Source of the DNA: Flavobacterium microcysteis
GTDB lineage: Bacteria; Bacteroidota; Bacteroidia; Flavobacteriales; Flavobacteriaceae
Length of the DNA: 64,000 bases
Reading direction: 5' to 3'
Assembly (NCBI RefSeq): GCF_006385255.1
Contig: NZ_VFJE01000054.1
Location: 372,001-436,000 of the forward strand
Shown one piece after another: positions 17,947-26,429 of this stretch. Position numbers and translations under genes: made by a program. The notes below the pieces were generated by a model. That model made no database searches. It had not been told where the DNA came from and worked only from the letters and a program-made list of their open reading frames with translations. Every line of letters begins with the position of its first letter. Positions within the stretch are counted from its first letter, which is position 1.

Positions 17947-18386
17947 ACCGCAAACATAAAGCCCAAAAACTAACCTTTTTCAAGCCCGATTTACAAAGCG
18001 AGCTTAAAATCCCGTATGTCTCACAAGGTGTTTCTGCCGGATTCCCCTCGCCTGCTCTTGATTTTCTGGAAACCACAATCGACCTGAACAAAGCACTGAC
18101 CGAAAATCTGGATATGACTTTTTATATAAAGGTAGAAGGACACTCCATGACCGATGCCGGAATAAATGACAAAGACATTCTGATTGTTGACCGAAGTATT
18201 GAACCGGCAGATACGAAAATAGCCATCTGTTTTATTGACGGAGAATTTACCGTAAAAAGATTAAAGCTCGAAAAAGACGGATTGTATCTTATGCCGGAAA
18301 ATAAAGCCTATAAACCCTTAAAGATTTCTGAGGAAAACAACTTTATGATTTGGGGTATAGTGACTTATGTAATCAAGAAGATTTAA
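17937..18386 (+). CDS. umuD: UmuD-like self-cleaving S24 peptidase
   Basis: 149 aa, the accessory subunit of DNA polymerase V, activated by RecA-stimulated self-cleavage. The Ala34-Gly35 cleavage site (VSAGFPSP), the nucleophile Ser70 in EGHSMTDAGI, and the general base Lys107 in GEFTVKRL are all present, so it should be functional. It lacks the N-terminal DNA-binding domain of LexA, which separates it from a repressor. It overlaps the end of umuC, so the two products are made together. A terminator follows. Confidence 0.94.
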   Translation: MSLDRKHKAQKLTFFKPDLQSELKIPYVSQGVSAGFPSPALDFLETTIDLNKALTENLDMTFYIKVEGHSMTDAGINDKDILIVDRSIEPADTKIAICFIDGEFTVKRLKLEKDGLYLMPENKAYKPLKISEENNFMIWGIVTYVIKKI

Positions 18387-18400
18387 CAAACATCCATAAA

Positions 18401-18432
18401 AAAACCTCTGATTTCTCAGAGGTTTTTATTTT
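18401..18432 (+). terminator. Rho-independent terminator after umuD
   Basis: AACCTCTGA pairs with TCAGAGGTT over a 4-nt loop and is followed by T5ATT5. Confidence 0.85.
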
Positions 18433-18661
18433 TAAGTCTTTGAATGTTGAATTTTCAAACCACTTACAAACTTTATTTACTTATTCGATACCCTCTATGA
18501 CTAGGACAGCCCATAAAATGTAATTATTAAATTCAAAACAAATAATATATCTAAAAATCAGCGTTTTAGATTAAAAAAACATATTCTTTTGGAGAATAAT
18601 CTAATATTGAACATCTGTAATCGTTTAACAATCAGAATTCCTATATTAGAAAACTTTATGT
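18433..18661. other. AT-rich spacer between umuD terminator and XRE cluster
   Basis: About 230 nt with no supportable reading frame or RNA gene. Composition becomes more AT-rich towards the right, where the accessory three-gene cluster begins. Confidence 0.5.
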
Positions 18662-18674
18662 AAATCTTAACATA
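18662..18674. repeat. Left copy of a 13-bp direct repeat flanking the XRE cluster
   Basis: AAATCTTAACATA occurs here and again at 20188-20200. Both copies are soon followed by TTTACC (after 5 nt here, after 0 nt on the right). Together they bracket all three genes of the cluster. They could be insertion boundaries, or half-sites for the cluster's regulator, since the TTAAC core recurs in its operator. Confidence 0.4.
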
Positions 18675-18688
18675 AAAAATTTACCTAT

Positions 18689-18711
18689 AAGTTAAGTATA
18701 GCTTAACTTTG
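18689..18711 (+). promoter_or_regulatory. Promoter with overlapping 8-bp operator palindrome (XRE cluster)
   Basis: AAGTTAAG-N5-CTTAACTT (18689-18709) is a perfect inverted repeat. It overlaps TAACTTTG (18704-18711), a good TAnnTTTG -7 element 15 nt before the first start codon. A dimeric repressor bound here would block polymerase; the XRE-type protein encoded by the third gene is the natural candidate. Confidence 0.55.
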
Positions 18712-18725
18712 TAAAAAAATTAGAG

Positions 18726-19502
18726 ATGTCGGCAAAAATACAAATTCCAAAATCTATAGAAAATCTGGATAAACTTATTAATAGGGTTTCAAAAAACATC
18801 TACTCAAGTGAAGAAATTCAGAAGCCCTATTTTTGGCAACAAAAGTTTTTGGGTCAAACTTACACCTGTATAAAACCATTTAACGTTTGTACAAAATTTA
18901 AGTTTGATGATAATCTACGTATACAGAATGCGGCAAATCTATTTTCAAATCAGGAGTTGACCATCATCAAAGGAAAAAATAAGATTGGTATATCTAATTC
19001 TGTATCTGTATTCAACCATATAAATTTTTCAAAAAAATTAAGCGGGCTTGAAACCAAGCTGACTTTAGCTGAAGAAGAAAAGAAAAAGAAACAAAAATTA
19101 AGAAATGAATTAAGTCACTGGATAGATAGCTACGAATCCGAAGTATCTATTAAAGAATTAGTAAAAAATGATAGCGAGCAGTCATATTCTCTTAGCGGCA
19201 ACCTCATCCGTAGAGCTATAGACAAACTTGCACAGGCAGTAAAGATAACGTTAATGCCCAAGCACGAGCCCCGTACTATTCATGACTTATATGCTGAACG
19301 CGTCAAAATGCTTGCCGCCACTAATGCCGAAATCAAAGAAAATGATAAAACAATATCATACATAAAGGCTGTTAGAACCTTTTTAAATAACGTTTTTAAA
19401 AGATTTGAAGTTAATATAAGAGAATTTATAGGAAGTATAAACAACTTTAATTTTAAAAATTTAGACGACACACACTCAACCTTAATATCCTTGGGATATT
19501 AA
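18726..19502 (+). CDS. Unknown 258-aa protein, first gene of XRE cluster
   Basis: I do not recognise this protein. It has no signal peptide and no membrane helix, so it is probably cytoplasmic. Residues about 104-150 are highly charged with EEEKKKKQK and likely form a coiled coil; the rest is predicted helical with an unusually high content of Asn, Lys and Ile. It is transcribed from a promoter overlapped by a palindromic operator and is followed by a 68-aa gene and an XRE-type regulator gene on the same strand. The set resembles regulated toxin-antitoxin or phage-defence cassettes, but no catalytic motif is visible. The end of the gene overlaps the first arm of an alternative-hairpin region. 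Confidence 0.65.
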   Translation: MSAKIQIPKSIENLDKLINRVSKNIYSSEEIQKPYFWQQKFLGQTYTCIKPFNVCTKFKFDDNLRIQNAANLFSNQELTIIKGKNKIGISNSVSVFNHINFSKKLSGLETKLTLAEEEKKKKQKLRNELSHWIDSYESEVSIKELVKNDSEQSYSLSGNLIRRAIDKLAQAVKITLMPKHEPRTIHDLYAERVKMLAATNAEIKENDKTISYIKAVRTFLNNVFKRFEVNIREFIGSINNFNFKNLDDTHSTLISLGY

Positions 19503-19567
19503 GGCATAAGAAGGACTGCCTTAATATTTCTGAACGTTTGAAATCCTTCAAAAACAAATTCAGAAAT
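19480..19567 (+). promoter_or_regulatory. Alternative hairpin region between genes 1 and 2 of XRE cluster
   Basis: CCTTAATATCC (19480-19490) pairs perfectly with GGATATTAAGG (19494-19504). The second arm, extended to 19506, also pairs perfectly with TGCCTTAATAT (19517-19527), so the two hairpins exclude each other. A further stem ATTTCTGAA/TTCAGAAAT (19526-19534 with 19559-19567) encloses a TTTGAA/TTCAAA hairpin. The first hairpin includes the stop codon of the upstream gene. It may be an attenuator, an RNA-processing site or a structured small RNA. Confidence 0.45.
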
Positions 19568-19583
19568 TTTAAGACAAATTAAA

Positions 19584-19790
19584 ATGTATAAGAAAGATTT
19601 AATAAATAAAATAAATGAGGCCCTACAGAATGTAGATATGCCCAACGAAATAAGAGAATTACTAATTGAGCTAAGGAACCAGATTCCATCTGCAACAACC
19701 CTTGAACAAAAACAGGGTATTTACTTGAGATGGATGGAAATTATTCTGGCTACTACCCAAATAGTTTATGAGATTTCAACACACACATAG
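19584..19790 (+). CDS. Unknown 68-aa protein, second gene of XRE cluster
   Basis: A small, mostly helical cytoplasmic protein without a signal peptide or recognisable domain. It begins MYKKDLINKINEAL and has two amphipathic helices separated by a NQIPSATT turn, then a hydrophobic C-terminal helix. Its stop lies 2 nt before the start of the XRE-type gene, so the pair is translationally coupled. The size and position fit a small partner or antitoxin-like protein, but that is inference only. Confidence 0.6.
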   Translation: MYKKDLINKINEALQNVDMPNEIRELLIELRNQIPSATTLEQKQGIYLRWMEIILATTQIVYEISTHT

Positions 19791-19792
19791 TT

Positions 19793-20119
19793 ATGGAAAT
19801 AGGTGAAGTAATTAAAATGTTTATAAAAAAAAGGAAATTGTCCCAAGGTCAAGTTGCAAAAGATATTGGCAAAAGCCGAACTGCTCTTTCACAGATTATT
19901 AACGGGGCCTACAAACCCCTGCCCGAAACATTAGAAAGTTTGAGCAAGGTATTAAATGTCCCTGTGCCCGTTTTTCATTTTCTTTGCATTGATGAAGAAA
20001 GTGTTCCACCAGAAAATAGAGCATTGTTCAGAGCATTGGCCCCAAGCATGGAGAGATACTTATTAGACGTATTTAATACGAGCCCAGAAGATTTGGAGAT
20101 TGAGAAAAAAGCCCTTTAA
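19793..20119 (+). CDS. XRE-family helix-turn-helix regulator
   Basis: 108 aa. Residues about 5-62 form a Cro/C1-type helix-turn-helix: LSQGQVAKDIGKSRTALSQ is helices 2 and 3, followed by IINGAYKPLPETLESLSKVL, where the G-A-Y and L-x-x-L-S-x-x-L spacing is typical. The remaining 46 residues are a short acidic tail. It is the last gene of the cluster, starts 2 nt after the 68-aa gene, and its last codons overlap a terminator hairpin. It probably binds the palindrome at 18689-18709 and controls its own operon. Confidence 0.85.
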   Translation: MEIGEVIKMFIKKRKLSQGQVAKDIGKSRTALSQIINGAYKPLPETLESLSKVLNVPVPVFHFLCIDEESVPPENRALFRALAPSMERYLLDVFNTSPEDLEIEKKAL

Positions 20120-20130
20120 GGGCTTTTTCT
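20105..20130 (+). terminator. Rho-independent terminator overlapping XRE stop codon
   Basis: AAAAAGCCC pairs with GGGCTTTTT over a TTTAA loop that includes the stop codon of the regulator gene. Confidence 0.85.
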
Positions 20131-20187
20131 ATTTTAGGGCAAATTTAAGGTTTAGAATTTTTCAATACATAAATTATGACATTTGAA

Positions 20188-20200
20188 AAATCTTAACATA
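20188..20200. repeat. Right copy of the 13-bp direct repeat
   Basis: Same 13 bases as at 18662-18674, followed directly by TTTACC. It lies between the XRE terminator and tRNA-Leu. The rest of the 20131-20343 stretch contains no gene I can support. Confidence 0.4.
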
Positions 20201-20343
20201 TTTACCGGAAAATTCTTATTTAGAAAAGAAGCATATTGACCATAAAAACTAACGAGGACTTCGTGTTTTTGATTAGAAATGGCCGGAGTTCAAATAAGTA
20301 AAATAAAAAAAAGAGACACTTTTTAAAGTATCTCCTTTTTAAG

Positions 20344-20423
20344 TACCTGGAGTGGGAATCGAACCCACACACCTAAGTACACGAGTTTGAGTCGTGCGCG
20401 TCTACCAATTCCGCCATCCAGGC
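20344..20423 (-). tRNA. tRNA-Leu (anticodon CAA)
   Basis: On the minus strand the acceptor arm GCCTGGA pairs with TCCAGGT (one G-U pair), the D-arm region reads GGCGGAATTGGTAGACGC, the anticodon stem CACGA/TCGTG encloses CTCAAAC (anticodon CAA, reading UUG), a long variable arm follows, and the T arm is GTGGGTTCGATTCCCAC. The long variable arm is typical of leucine tRNAs. No CCA is encoded. It is the only tRNA seen. Confidence 0.95.
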
Positions 20424-20448
20424 AATTGATGTGTTTCAATTGTGGGTG

Positions 20449-20456
20449 CAAATGTA
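20449..20456 (-). promoter_or_regulatory. -7 element for tRNA-Leu
   Basis: TACATTTG on the minus strand fits TAnnTTTG, 25 nt upstream of the mature tRNA 5' end. Confidence 0.5.
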
Positions 20457-20522
20457 AAAAAAATAATTTCATTTAAAAGAAAAAATAGTGAAAAATATTC
20501 TTTCAGAGTTGGATTTTATTCC

Positions 20523-20530
20523 TAAATTTG
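20523..20530 (+). promoter_or_regulatory. -7 element for prs
   Basis: TAAATTTG fits TAnnTTTG and lies 51 nt upstream of the prs start. With the tRNA element it makes a divergent promoter region. Confidence 0.5.
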
Positions 20531-20581
20531 CACCTCGTTTACACAACACAACACTAACTAACTACTAAACAACAAATTAAA

Positions 20582-21523
20582 ATGTCGCACCAAGAACCGG
20601 AAGCAAAAATATTTGCATGTTCTCAAAGCGTATATTTAGCCGAGCAGATAGCTAAAAGCTATGGTGTGGAGCTAGGTAAAGTAACGTTCTCAAAATATAG
20701 TGATGGTGAATTCCAGCCGTCTTTCGAAGAATCAATCAGAGGATTGAGAGTTTTTTTGGTTTGCTCCACTTTTCCAAGTGCAGACAACCTTATGGAACTT
20801 CTGCTAATGATTGATGCTGCCAAAAGAGCTTCGGCTCGCCATATCACGGCTGTAATACCGTATTTTGGCTGGGCTCGTCAAGACCGAAAAGATAAGCCTC
20901 GTGTGCCGATAGGAGCGAAATTGGTTGCCAAATTGCTAGAAGCTGCAGGAGCTACCCGAATCATGACAATGGATTTGCATGCCGACCAGATTCAAGGCTT
21001 TTTTGAAAAACCAGTGGATCACTTGTTTGCATCGACCATCTTCTTGCCTTATGTAAAAAGCTTGAACTTGGAAAACCTTACAATCGCATCTCCTGATATG
21101 GGAGGCTCAAAAAGAGCGTATGCGTATTCTAAATTTTTAGAATCGGATGTGGTTATTTGTTACAAGCAAAGAAAAGCAGCCAATGTGATTGAAAGTATGG
21201 AATTGATTGGCGAGGTAAGAGGAAGAAATATCATCCTTGTCGATGACATGATTGATACCGGAGGAACTTTGGCTAAAGCAGCAGATCTAATGATCGAAAA
21301 AGGAGCCTTGAGCGTAAGAGCTATTTGTACGCATGCCATTTTATCGGGCAATGCTTATGAAAAAATTGAGAATTCACAATTAAGTGAATTAATCGTTACT
21401 GATTCTATTCCGTTGAAGAAGGAATCGAAAAAAATCCGTGTGGTGAGCTGTGCACCGCTTTTTGCAGAAGTAATGCAGATGGTACAGCACAACAACTCTA
21501 TCAGCGGTAAGTTCTTAATGTAG
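20582..21523 (+). CDS. prs: Ribose-phosphate pyrophosphokinase
   Basis: 313 aa. It makes PRPP from ribose 5-phosphate and ATP for purine, pyrimidine, histidine, tryptophan and NAD synthesis. The ATP-binding flexible loop ([17 protein letters not shown]), the metal-binding [11 protein letters not shown] stretch, and the PRPP loop [11 protein letters not shown] are intact, as expected of class I enzymes. The initiating ATG gives the usual start just before the F-x-C-S-x-S-x-x-L-A motif. rplY follows 29 nt later on the same strand, an arrangement common in Bacteroidota. Confidence 0.97.
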   Translation: MSHQEPEAKIFACSQSVYLAEQIAKSYGVELGKVTFSKYSDGEFQPSFEESIRGLRVFLVCSTFPSADNLMELLLMIDAAKRASARHITAVIPYFGWARQDRKDKPRVPIGAKLVAKLLEAAGATRIMTMDLHADQIQGFFEKPVDHLFASTIFLPYVKSLNLENLTIASPDMGGSKRAYAYSKFLESDVVICYKQRKAANVIESMELIGEVRGRNIILVDDMIDTGGTLAKAADLMIEKGALSVRAICTHAILSGNAYEKIENSQLSELIVTDSIPLKKESKKIRVVSCAPLFAEVMQMVQHNNSISGKFLM

Positions 21524-21552
21524 AATTTTTTATTAATTATATATATTTACAA

Positions 21553-22164
21553 ATGAAATCGATTACAATTAAAGGATCAGAAAGAGAAAGCGTGGGCAAG
21601 TCAGCGACTAAAGCGATACGTAATGCTGGAATGGTTCCTTGCGTTTTATACGGAGGAAATCAACCGGTGCATTTCTCAGCAGAAGAAAAAGCATTCAAAA
21701 ACTTGATTTACACTCCAAACGCTCACACAGTTGTGATCGAACTTGAAGGTGGTAAAACTTTCAATGCAGTATTGCAAGACACTCAAGTGCACCCTGTTTC
21801 AGACAAGATTTTGCACTTAGACTTCTTCCAATTGCATGATGACAAAGAAATCACTATGGAAGTACCAGTAAAAGTTGTTGGTGTTTCTCCAGGTGTATTG
21901 TTAGGGGGAGTTTTACGTTTGAACCAACGTAGATTGAAAGTAAAAGCACTTCCTAAAAACCTTCCTGACTTTATCGATGCTGATATCTCAGGTCTTGAAA
22001 TGGGTAACAAATTATATGTTACTAAATTAGTTGCTGACAACTATAAATTACTTCACCCAGACAACACTGTTGTTGCACAGGTAAGAATTTCACGTGCTGC
22101 AATGAAAGCTGCTCAAGAAGCTGCAAAAGCTGCAAAAGCCCCAGCAAAAGGAAAGAAAAAATAA
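21553..22164 (+). CDS. rplY: 50S ribosomal protein L25/general stress protein Ctc
   Basis: 203 aa, the long (TL5/Ctc) form: an N-terminal L25 domain that binds 5S rRNA (about residues 1-90), an extended C-terminal beta domain (about 95-180), and an Ala/Lys-rich tail. The motifs VPCVLYGG and LHLDFFQL are typical. The spacing from prs suggests co-transcription, and a clear terminator follows. Confidence 0.95.
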   Translation: MKSITIKGSERESVGKSATKAIRNAGMVPCVLYGGNQPVHFSAEEKAFKNLIYTPNAHTVVIELEGGKTFNAVLQDTQVHPVSDKILHLDFFQLHDDKEITMEVPVKVVGVSPGVLLGGVLRLNQRRLKVKALPKNLPDFIDADISGLEMGNKLYVTKLVADNYKLLHPDNTVVAQVRISRAAMKAAQEAAKAAKAPAKGKKK

Positions 22165-22184
22165 TTTTCACCTTGAATTATACC

Positions 22185-22216
22185 AAAAGCATCAGCCTAA
22201 AACTGATGCTTTTTTT
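22185..22216 (+). terminator. Rho-independent terminator after rplY
   Basis: GCATCAG pairs with CTGATGC over a 7-nt loop, preceded by A4 and followed by T7. Confidence 0.88.
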
Positions 22217-22284
22217 ATTTTACACACCTATAAAAGATTATAAAACAAGAAAGCTAATCCGTAGAGAAAAACTATTTTTACGAA

Positions 22285-22911
22285 ATGAAAAACTGGATTT
22301 TCAATATTTTTAGCAAAAAACAAATAACAACAGATTCAGACCCGATGAAAAAATTTTTAATCGTTGGCCTCGGAAATATTGGCGCAGAATACGTAAACAC
22401 CCGGCACAATATCGGCTTTAAGGTAGTCGATCATTTAGCGCGAAAAGAAAGCCTTGATTTCCAAACCGTAAAGCTTGGCGCTATGGCAGAATACAAATTA
22501 AAAGGCCGAACTCTTTTTCTTTTAAAGCCCAACACCTATATGAACCTCAGCGGTAAAGCAATAAAATATTGGATGGACAAGGAAAATATTCCCGTTTCTA
22601 ATATTCTGGTAATTACTGATGACTTGAATCTTTCTTTTGGAACCATTAGAATCAAACCAAAAGGAAGCGATGGCGGACATAATGGATTAAAAAGCATACA
22701 GCAAACATTAAACTCCTCCGATTATCCGAGATTCCGGTTTGGAATCAGCGATGATTTCAAAAAAGGAAAACAAGTCGATTATGTATTGGGAGAGTGGACT
22801 GAAGAAGAAACAGTTAAGCTTTCTGAAAGATTAGATCTTTCAGCAGAGATTATTCGTTCGTTCGCATTAGCAGGACTTGACACTACCATGAATACTTTTA
22901 ACGGAAAATAA
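22285..22911 (+). CDS. pth: Peptidyl-tRNA hydrolase
   Basis: 208 aa from the first ATG, or 188 aa from an internal ATG at 22345 (MKKFLIVGLGNIG), which is where most Pth proteins begin. I keep the longer frame because a short N-terminal extension is plausible, but the start is uncertain. The enzyme releases tRNA from stalled peptidyl-tRNA. The catalytic His and its Asn partner are visible in NTRHNIGF, and KPNTYMNLSGKA, DDLNLSFG and GSDGGHNGLKSI are family motifs. The gene stands alone between rplY and a lipoprotein. Confidence 0.95.
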   Translation: MKNWIFNIFSKKQITTDSDPMKKFLIVGLGNIGAEYVNTRHNIGFKVVDHLARKESLDFQTVKLGAMAEYKLKGRTLFLLKPNTYMNLSGKAIKYWMDKENIPVSNILVITDDLNLSFGTIRIKPKGSDGGHNGLKSIQQTLNSSDYPRFRFGISDDFKKGKQVDYVLGEWTEEETVKLSERLDLSAEIIRSFALAGLDTTMNTFNGK

Positions 22912-22956
22912 ATTGGCTTTCTTTTTGCTATCTTTAACGTAAGAAAAACAAATATC

Positions 22957-23472
22957 ATGAAAAAGTACATACTGTTGCCAATAATTGGATTGATTGCCTC
23001 ATGCTGTAGCACTAAGAATTCTCAAGCTACGGCAAGCAATAGCAAAAAAGCCAAAATTGAAAGCTCTTGCCCAGAAGAAGGAACTTGCAGTTTTGAAATT
23101 CTCCAAAACAAAAGCATGAATGTAAAAACAGACGGTATCGACAAGATTTATTATGAGCTTGAAGAAAATCCGGACAAAGTTGTTTTTCTTTATAAATACC
23201 AAAAGAAAATAGCCGACAAAACATTGCAAGATGCTGGTTATTCAGAAGAAATTGTTTTCGAAATGAATAAGGATTATACAGACTTTTCTTTTTCGGATAA
23301 AAGAATCCAAAGTACCAAAATGCTTTTTGGAGTTTTTTGTTACTGCAAAGGGAAAGCTGGAAATTATAGAGTAACCAAAGGTAGCCTGATTAAAAAAGGT
23401 TCTGATTTGCAAATCGATATTCCACCCATTGTTGACAATCAAATAATCACTCAAATAAAAATAAGCTTATAA
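22957..23472 (+). CDS. Small lipoprotein of unknown function
   Basis: 171 aa. The N-terminus is a lipoprotein signal with lipobox I-A-S-C at residues 13-16, so the protein is probably lipid-anchored. The mature part is predicted beta-rich with cysteines in CPEEGTC and CYCKG. No known domain recognised. It is monocistronic and ends at a bidirectional terminator shared with the convergent metalloprotease gene. Confidence 0.75.
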   Translation: MKKYILLPIIGLIASCCSTKNSQATASNSKKAKIESSCPEEGTCSFEILQNKSMNVKTDGIDKIYYELEENPDKVVFLYKYQKKIADKTLQDAGYSEEIVFEMNKDYTDFSFSDKRIQSTKMLFGVFCYCKGKAGNYRVTKGSLIKKGSDLQIDIPPIVDNQIITQIKISL

Positions 23473-23500
23473 AAAAAGGAACTCTTTCGAGTTCCTTTTT
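23473..23500. terminator. Bidirectional terminator
   Basis: A perfect 12-bp stem (AAAAAGGAACTC with GAGTTCCTTTTT) over a TTTC loop lies between two convergent genes and has T runs on both strands. Confidence 0.9.
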
Positions 23501-23521
23501 CTTTATGATTTAGATTCACGA

Positions 23522-26206
23522 TTATTGAATCACTATCTTCTTAACTTCTTTTTTCTCTCCATCCTGAACAGTAACAAGATAAACTCCTGACTGTGCATTT
23601 CCTAATTGAAGACTTTGAGAGAACACTCCTGTGTTTTGATAAGACTGATTGAAAATTTCTCTTCCTCTTATATCGTGTACACCAACTTTGATTTCATTAC
23701 TTGAATCAGAATTAAACTGAATGTTGAAAGTACCATTATTAGGGTTAGGATAAATCTTAAAGTCTGCAAGCCCGAAGTTTTCAGTGCTTAAAACAGCTGT
23801 CTGAGAACAAACTGTTATTGAGAATGAATTTACAGTTCCTGTATCTCCAGCTCCCAAATCTCTAACAGCAAATAACCAGCTTCCTTGCGGATTCGTCCCA
23901 TTATAAATAGACAATGGCTCTAGAGGCAAAATATTCCCTGTAACTGTAGCAACACAGTTTGCACTATTACCTTGATCATCAAAAGTTGCGTTTAAATTTT
24001 TAGACACACCCCCGTTCTCACAACCATTACTAAAAAGAGTAATCAGTGTTTGCGCAGGTGAAGGACCAACAAGTACAATTTGCATATCTGCAAGATAAGT
24101 ATGAGTTAAATTAACAGCCACATTTATATCAGATACCGCAGCAGTTGTAGGCACTGTAATAGTTCTTACAGTAAAGTTTGGATTATTGTCCGGTACAGCA
24201 AAAGCCGTATTAGAAGTATACGTATTACATGTGTTGGTTACAGTATATCCAATTGCAAAGGTTTTTGAGTTAAGGGCATAAAAAATATTCCCTACTGATT
24301 CTACCATAATTCTACAAAAAGGAGCTGCCGTATTTGGAACAGTTATCGCCTGCGAACCGTCATTTGGCGTATTAGCAGCTAAAACAGTTGGATAAGTCAA
24401 TCCACCATCCGTTGAAAGCAAAATATTCACATTAGCTGTATTGAAAGGCGCTGCAGTCGTATTTGCAACGTTCCATGTGATAGTTTGCGTCTGCCCTTGT
24501 GTCCAAGAAATTCCTTCTGTATTTTGTGACGTTACAGTAAACGGACCACCTGTCGCGTTAGTTGTAACTGTCATGTTTTGTCTGGATGTTTGTCCACCGT
24601 TTGGAGTTCTGTTATCTCTTACTGTAAGGGCAAAATTGAATGTTCTTGCCACAGAAGGAATCATTTCCCAAGCACTGGTAAGGCTACCATTAAGCACATT
24701 TGTCAAAGACGGAACATATCTATTTGGAGAGCTTGAAGGAGCTACTGATCTAAAGTTCGGGTTTGAAGTAGTTGAAGTGGCACTAGGCACGTTTGTATTA
24801 ACTCCCGAGTTAGTCTGCTCCCAGCAATACGTCAGAGCATCACCATTAGCATCTGTTGCGCTTCCTCTCAAAACAAAAGCTGTTCCAACAGGAATTGTAT
24901 AGTTTGTTAAGGCAGGAACTGTAGGAGGTGTATTTCCATTAGCTACTCCTGGAACACAGTTACCAAAATTTCCTGTAATATGAGAAACCATCTGTGCGAT
25001 GCTCACCGCATGAAAATAAGCATCTGAATTATTTTGTACGTTAGGAGGACAGATTCCCGCATAACCCATAATGGTAGATCCACTACCTGGTTCTACAGCA
25101 GAACCAGTCTGTCTGTTATTCCCACAAGAATTATTAAATGTATGTGCCGCTCCAAATTGGTGTCCCATTTCGTGAGCTACATAATCAATATCATACGGAT
25201 CTCCAACTGGAGCATCAGATCCTGTAATACCTTTAGCTTTTCCTGATGATATACATACTGCCGGAGATTGCGCCAATCCGCCACCGCCTGTACTTACTGT
25301 ATGTCCTATATCATAATTTGCATTACCAATCGCACCATCGATTACTACTTGACTTTCATCGATTAAGAAATCAGCATCATTATCTGTAAAGTTATCCGCA
25401 TCGATAAAAATTATATTCTCATTGTTAGGAACTAATTGCATTCTCAATGACATATCTCTTTCATACACGCTGTTTACACGTGCAACTGTTACGTTCATTG
25501 CCGCCAAAACGACTGCTTTCTTTTGTGCAATAGTAGCTGTTGGACTCAAAGTCCCTGCGGCAACCGCTGCATCTGTGTGAAATTTTGCATATTCTATAGT
25601 ACAGGCCATCGCCAGACGATAAGTTCTGAATCTACCATCACTTGCCGGTGGCGGTAACGGAGCATCCATAGATTCCACATTATAATCCTGAACTTTACAT
25701 TCAAAACTACGAGTTGTTGTCAAGTCAGACTTGTCATAAACAATGTAGTTCTGCAAATCTTTTGTATAAGGATCAATATAAAAAGTTCCTTTTCCAGACA
25801 ATGTCATTGTATGGAGACCAAAAATTGTAGTTGTAAGGTGGATTTTAGCAGTAGGATCATCAATTCCCTGACCAATATAGGATTGGATTTCAGGATGTGC
25901 TTTTGCTAATTCAGGCGCCATTACTGACGATTCATAGATTCTATAATTCTCAAACTTCCCTTGGGCATTTGGGAAAGCAATTATCACATTTGAAACTTCA
26001 TTAGCCTCTCTTGAAGGAGCTAACTGCAATTGTGATTTCAATCCAGAAAAATCCAAATGATAAATCTGATATTTTTGTGGCGCAGAGCTACGGTCTGTCT
26101 TTTCTAAAACACCGAGCTTCTCTGCAGATGTCTTTGTCCATAATGACTGCGAATAGCTCGCAGAAAACATAAGGACAAAAACAATTAAAGGTAAAAGTTT
26201 TTTCAT
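23522..26206 (-). CDS. Secreted reprolysin-like zinc metalloprotease, T9SS cargo
   Basis: 894 aa. Signal peptide (about 1-19), a prodomain to about residue 190, then a metzincin catalytic domain with the zinc motif H345-E346-x2-H349-x5-H355 (HEMGHQFGAAH). Downstream lie a PKD/cadherin-like stretch (about 430-560), a further beta-sandwich, a proprotein-convertase P domain (about 675-800, ending in SWLFAVRDLGAGDTG), and a type A T9SS C-terminal signal (YPNPNNGTFNI to the end). It is probably exported across the outer membrane by the type IX system and degrades extracellular protein. The nearest family is peptidase M12B-like; the substrate cannot be told. Confidence 0.92.
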   Translation of the reverse strand: MKKLLPLIVFVLMFSASYSQSLWTKTSAEKLGVLEKTDRSSAPQKYQIYHLDFSGLKSQLQLAPSREANEVSNVIIAFPNAQGKFENYRIYESSVMAPELAKAHPEIQSYIGQGIDDPTAKIHLTTTIFGLHTMTLSGKGTFYIDPYTKDLQNYIVYDKSDLTTTRSFECKVQDYNVESMDAPLPPPASDGRFRTYRLAMACTIEYAKFHTDAAVAAGTLSPTATIAQKKAVVLAAMNVTVARVNSVYERDMSLRMQLVPNNENIIFIDADNFTDNDADFLIDESQVVIDGAIGNANYDIGHTVSTGGGGLAQSPAVCISSGKAKGITGSDAPVGDPYDIDYVAHEMGHQFGAAHTFNNSCGNNRQTGSAVEPGSGSTIMGYAGICPPNVQNNSDAYFHAVSIAQMVSHITGNFGNCVPGVANGNTPPTVPALTNYTIPVGTAFVLRGSATDANGDALTYCWEQTNSGVNTNVPSATSTTSNPNFRSVAPSSSPNRYVPSLTNVLNGSLTSAWEMIPSVARTFNFALTVRDNRTPNGGQTSRQNMTVTTNATGGPFTVTSQNTEGISWTQGQTQTITWNVANTTAAPFNTANVNILLSTDGGLTYPTVLAANTPNDGSQAITVPNTAAPFCRIMVESVGNIFYALNSKTFAIGYTVTNTCNTYTSNTAFAVPDNNPNFTVRTITVPTTAAVSDINVAVNLTHTYLADMQIVLVGPSPAQTLITLFSNGCENGGVSKNLNATFDDQGNSANCVATVTGNILPLEPLSIYNGTNPQGSWLFAVRDLGAGDTGTVNSFSITVCSQTAVLSTENFGLADFKIYPNPNNGTFNIQFNSDSSNEIKVGVHDIRGREIFNQSYQNTGVFSQSLQLGNAQSGVYLVTVQDGEKKEVKKIVIQ

Positions 26207-26227
26207 AATAGTTATAGTTTACAAAAT

Positions 26228-26235
26228 CAAAATTA
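26228..26235 (-). promoter_or_regulatory. -7 element for the metalloprotease gene
   Basis: TAATTTTG on the minus strand fits TAnnTTTG, 21 nt upstream of the start codon. Confidence 0.4.
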
Positions 26236-26398
26236 ATCATTTCTAAGCATATTCTAATTATTTAACAATAAAAATGAAAGAGATATTTAACAACACCAGC
26301 CCTTCATTGCTTTTTTATAACAGCCTTTCTTTTACTAAAGACTATTCAAGACTCTAACAAGATATATCCAAGAAGTTTTTTTTATTGTGCATATAGCT

Positions 26399-26406
26399 TA
26401 ATTTTG
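26399..26406 (+). promoter_or_regulatory. -7 element for ribF
   Basis: TAATTTTG fits TAnnTTTG, 23 nt upstream of the ribF TTG start. Confidence 0.45.
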
Positions 26407-26429
26407 CCCAAAAAGATAATTCCACCATT

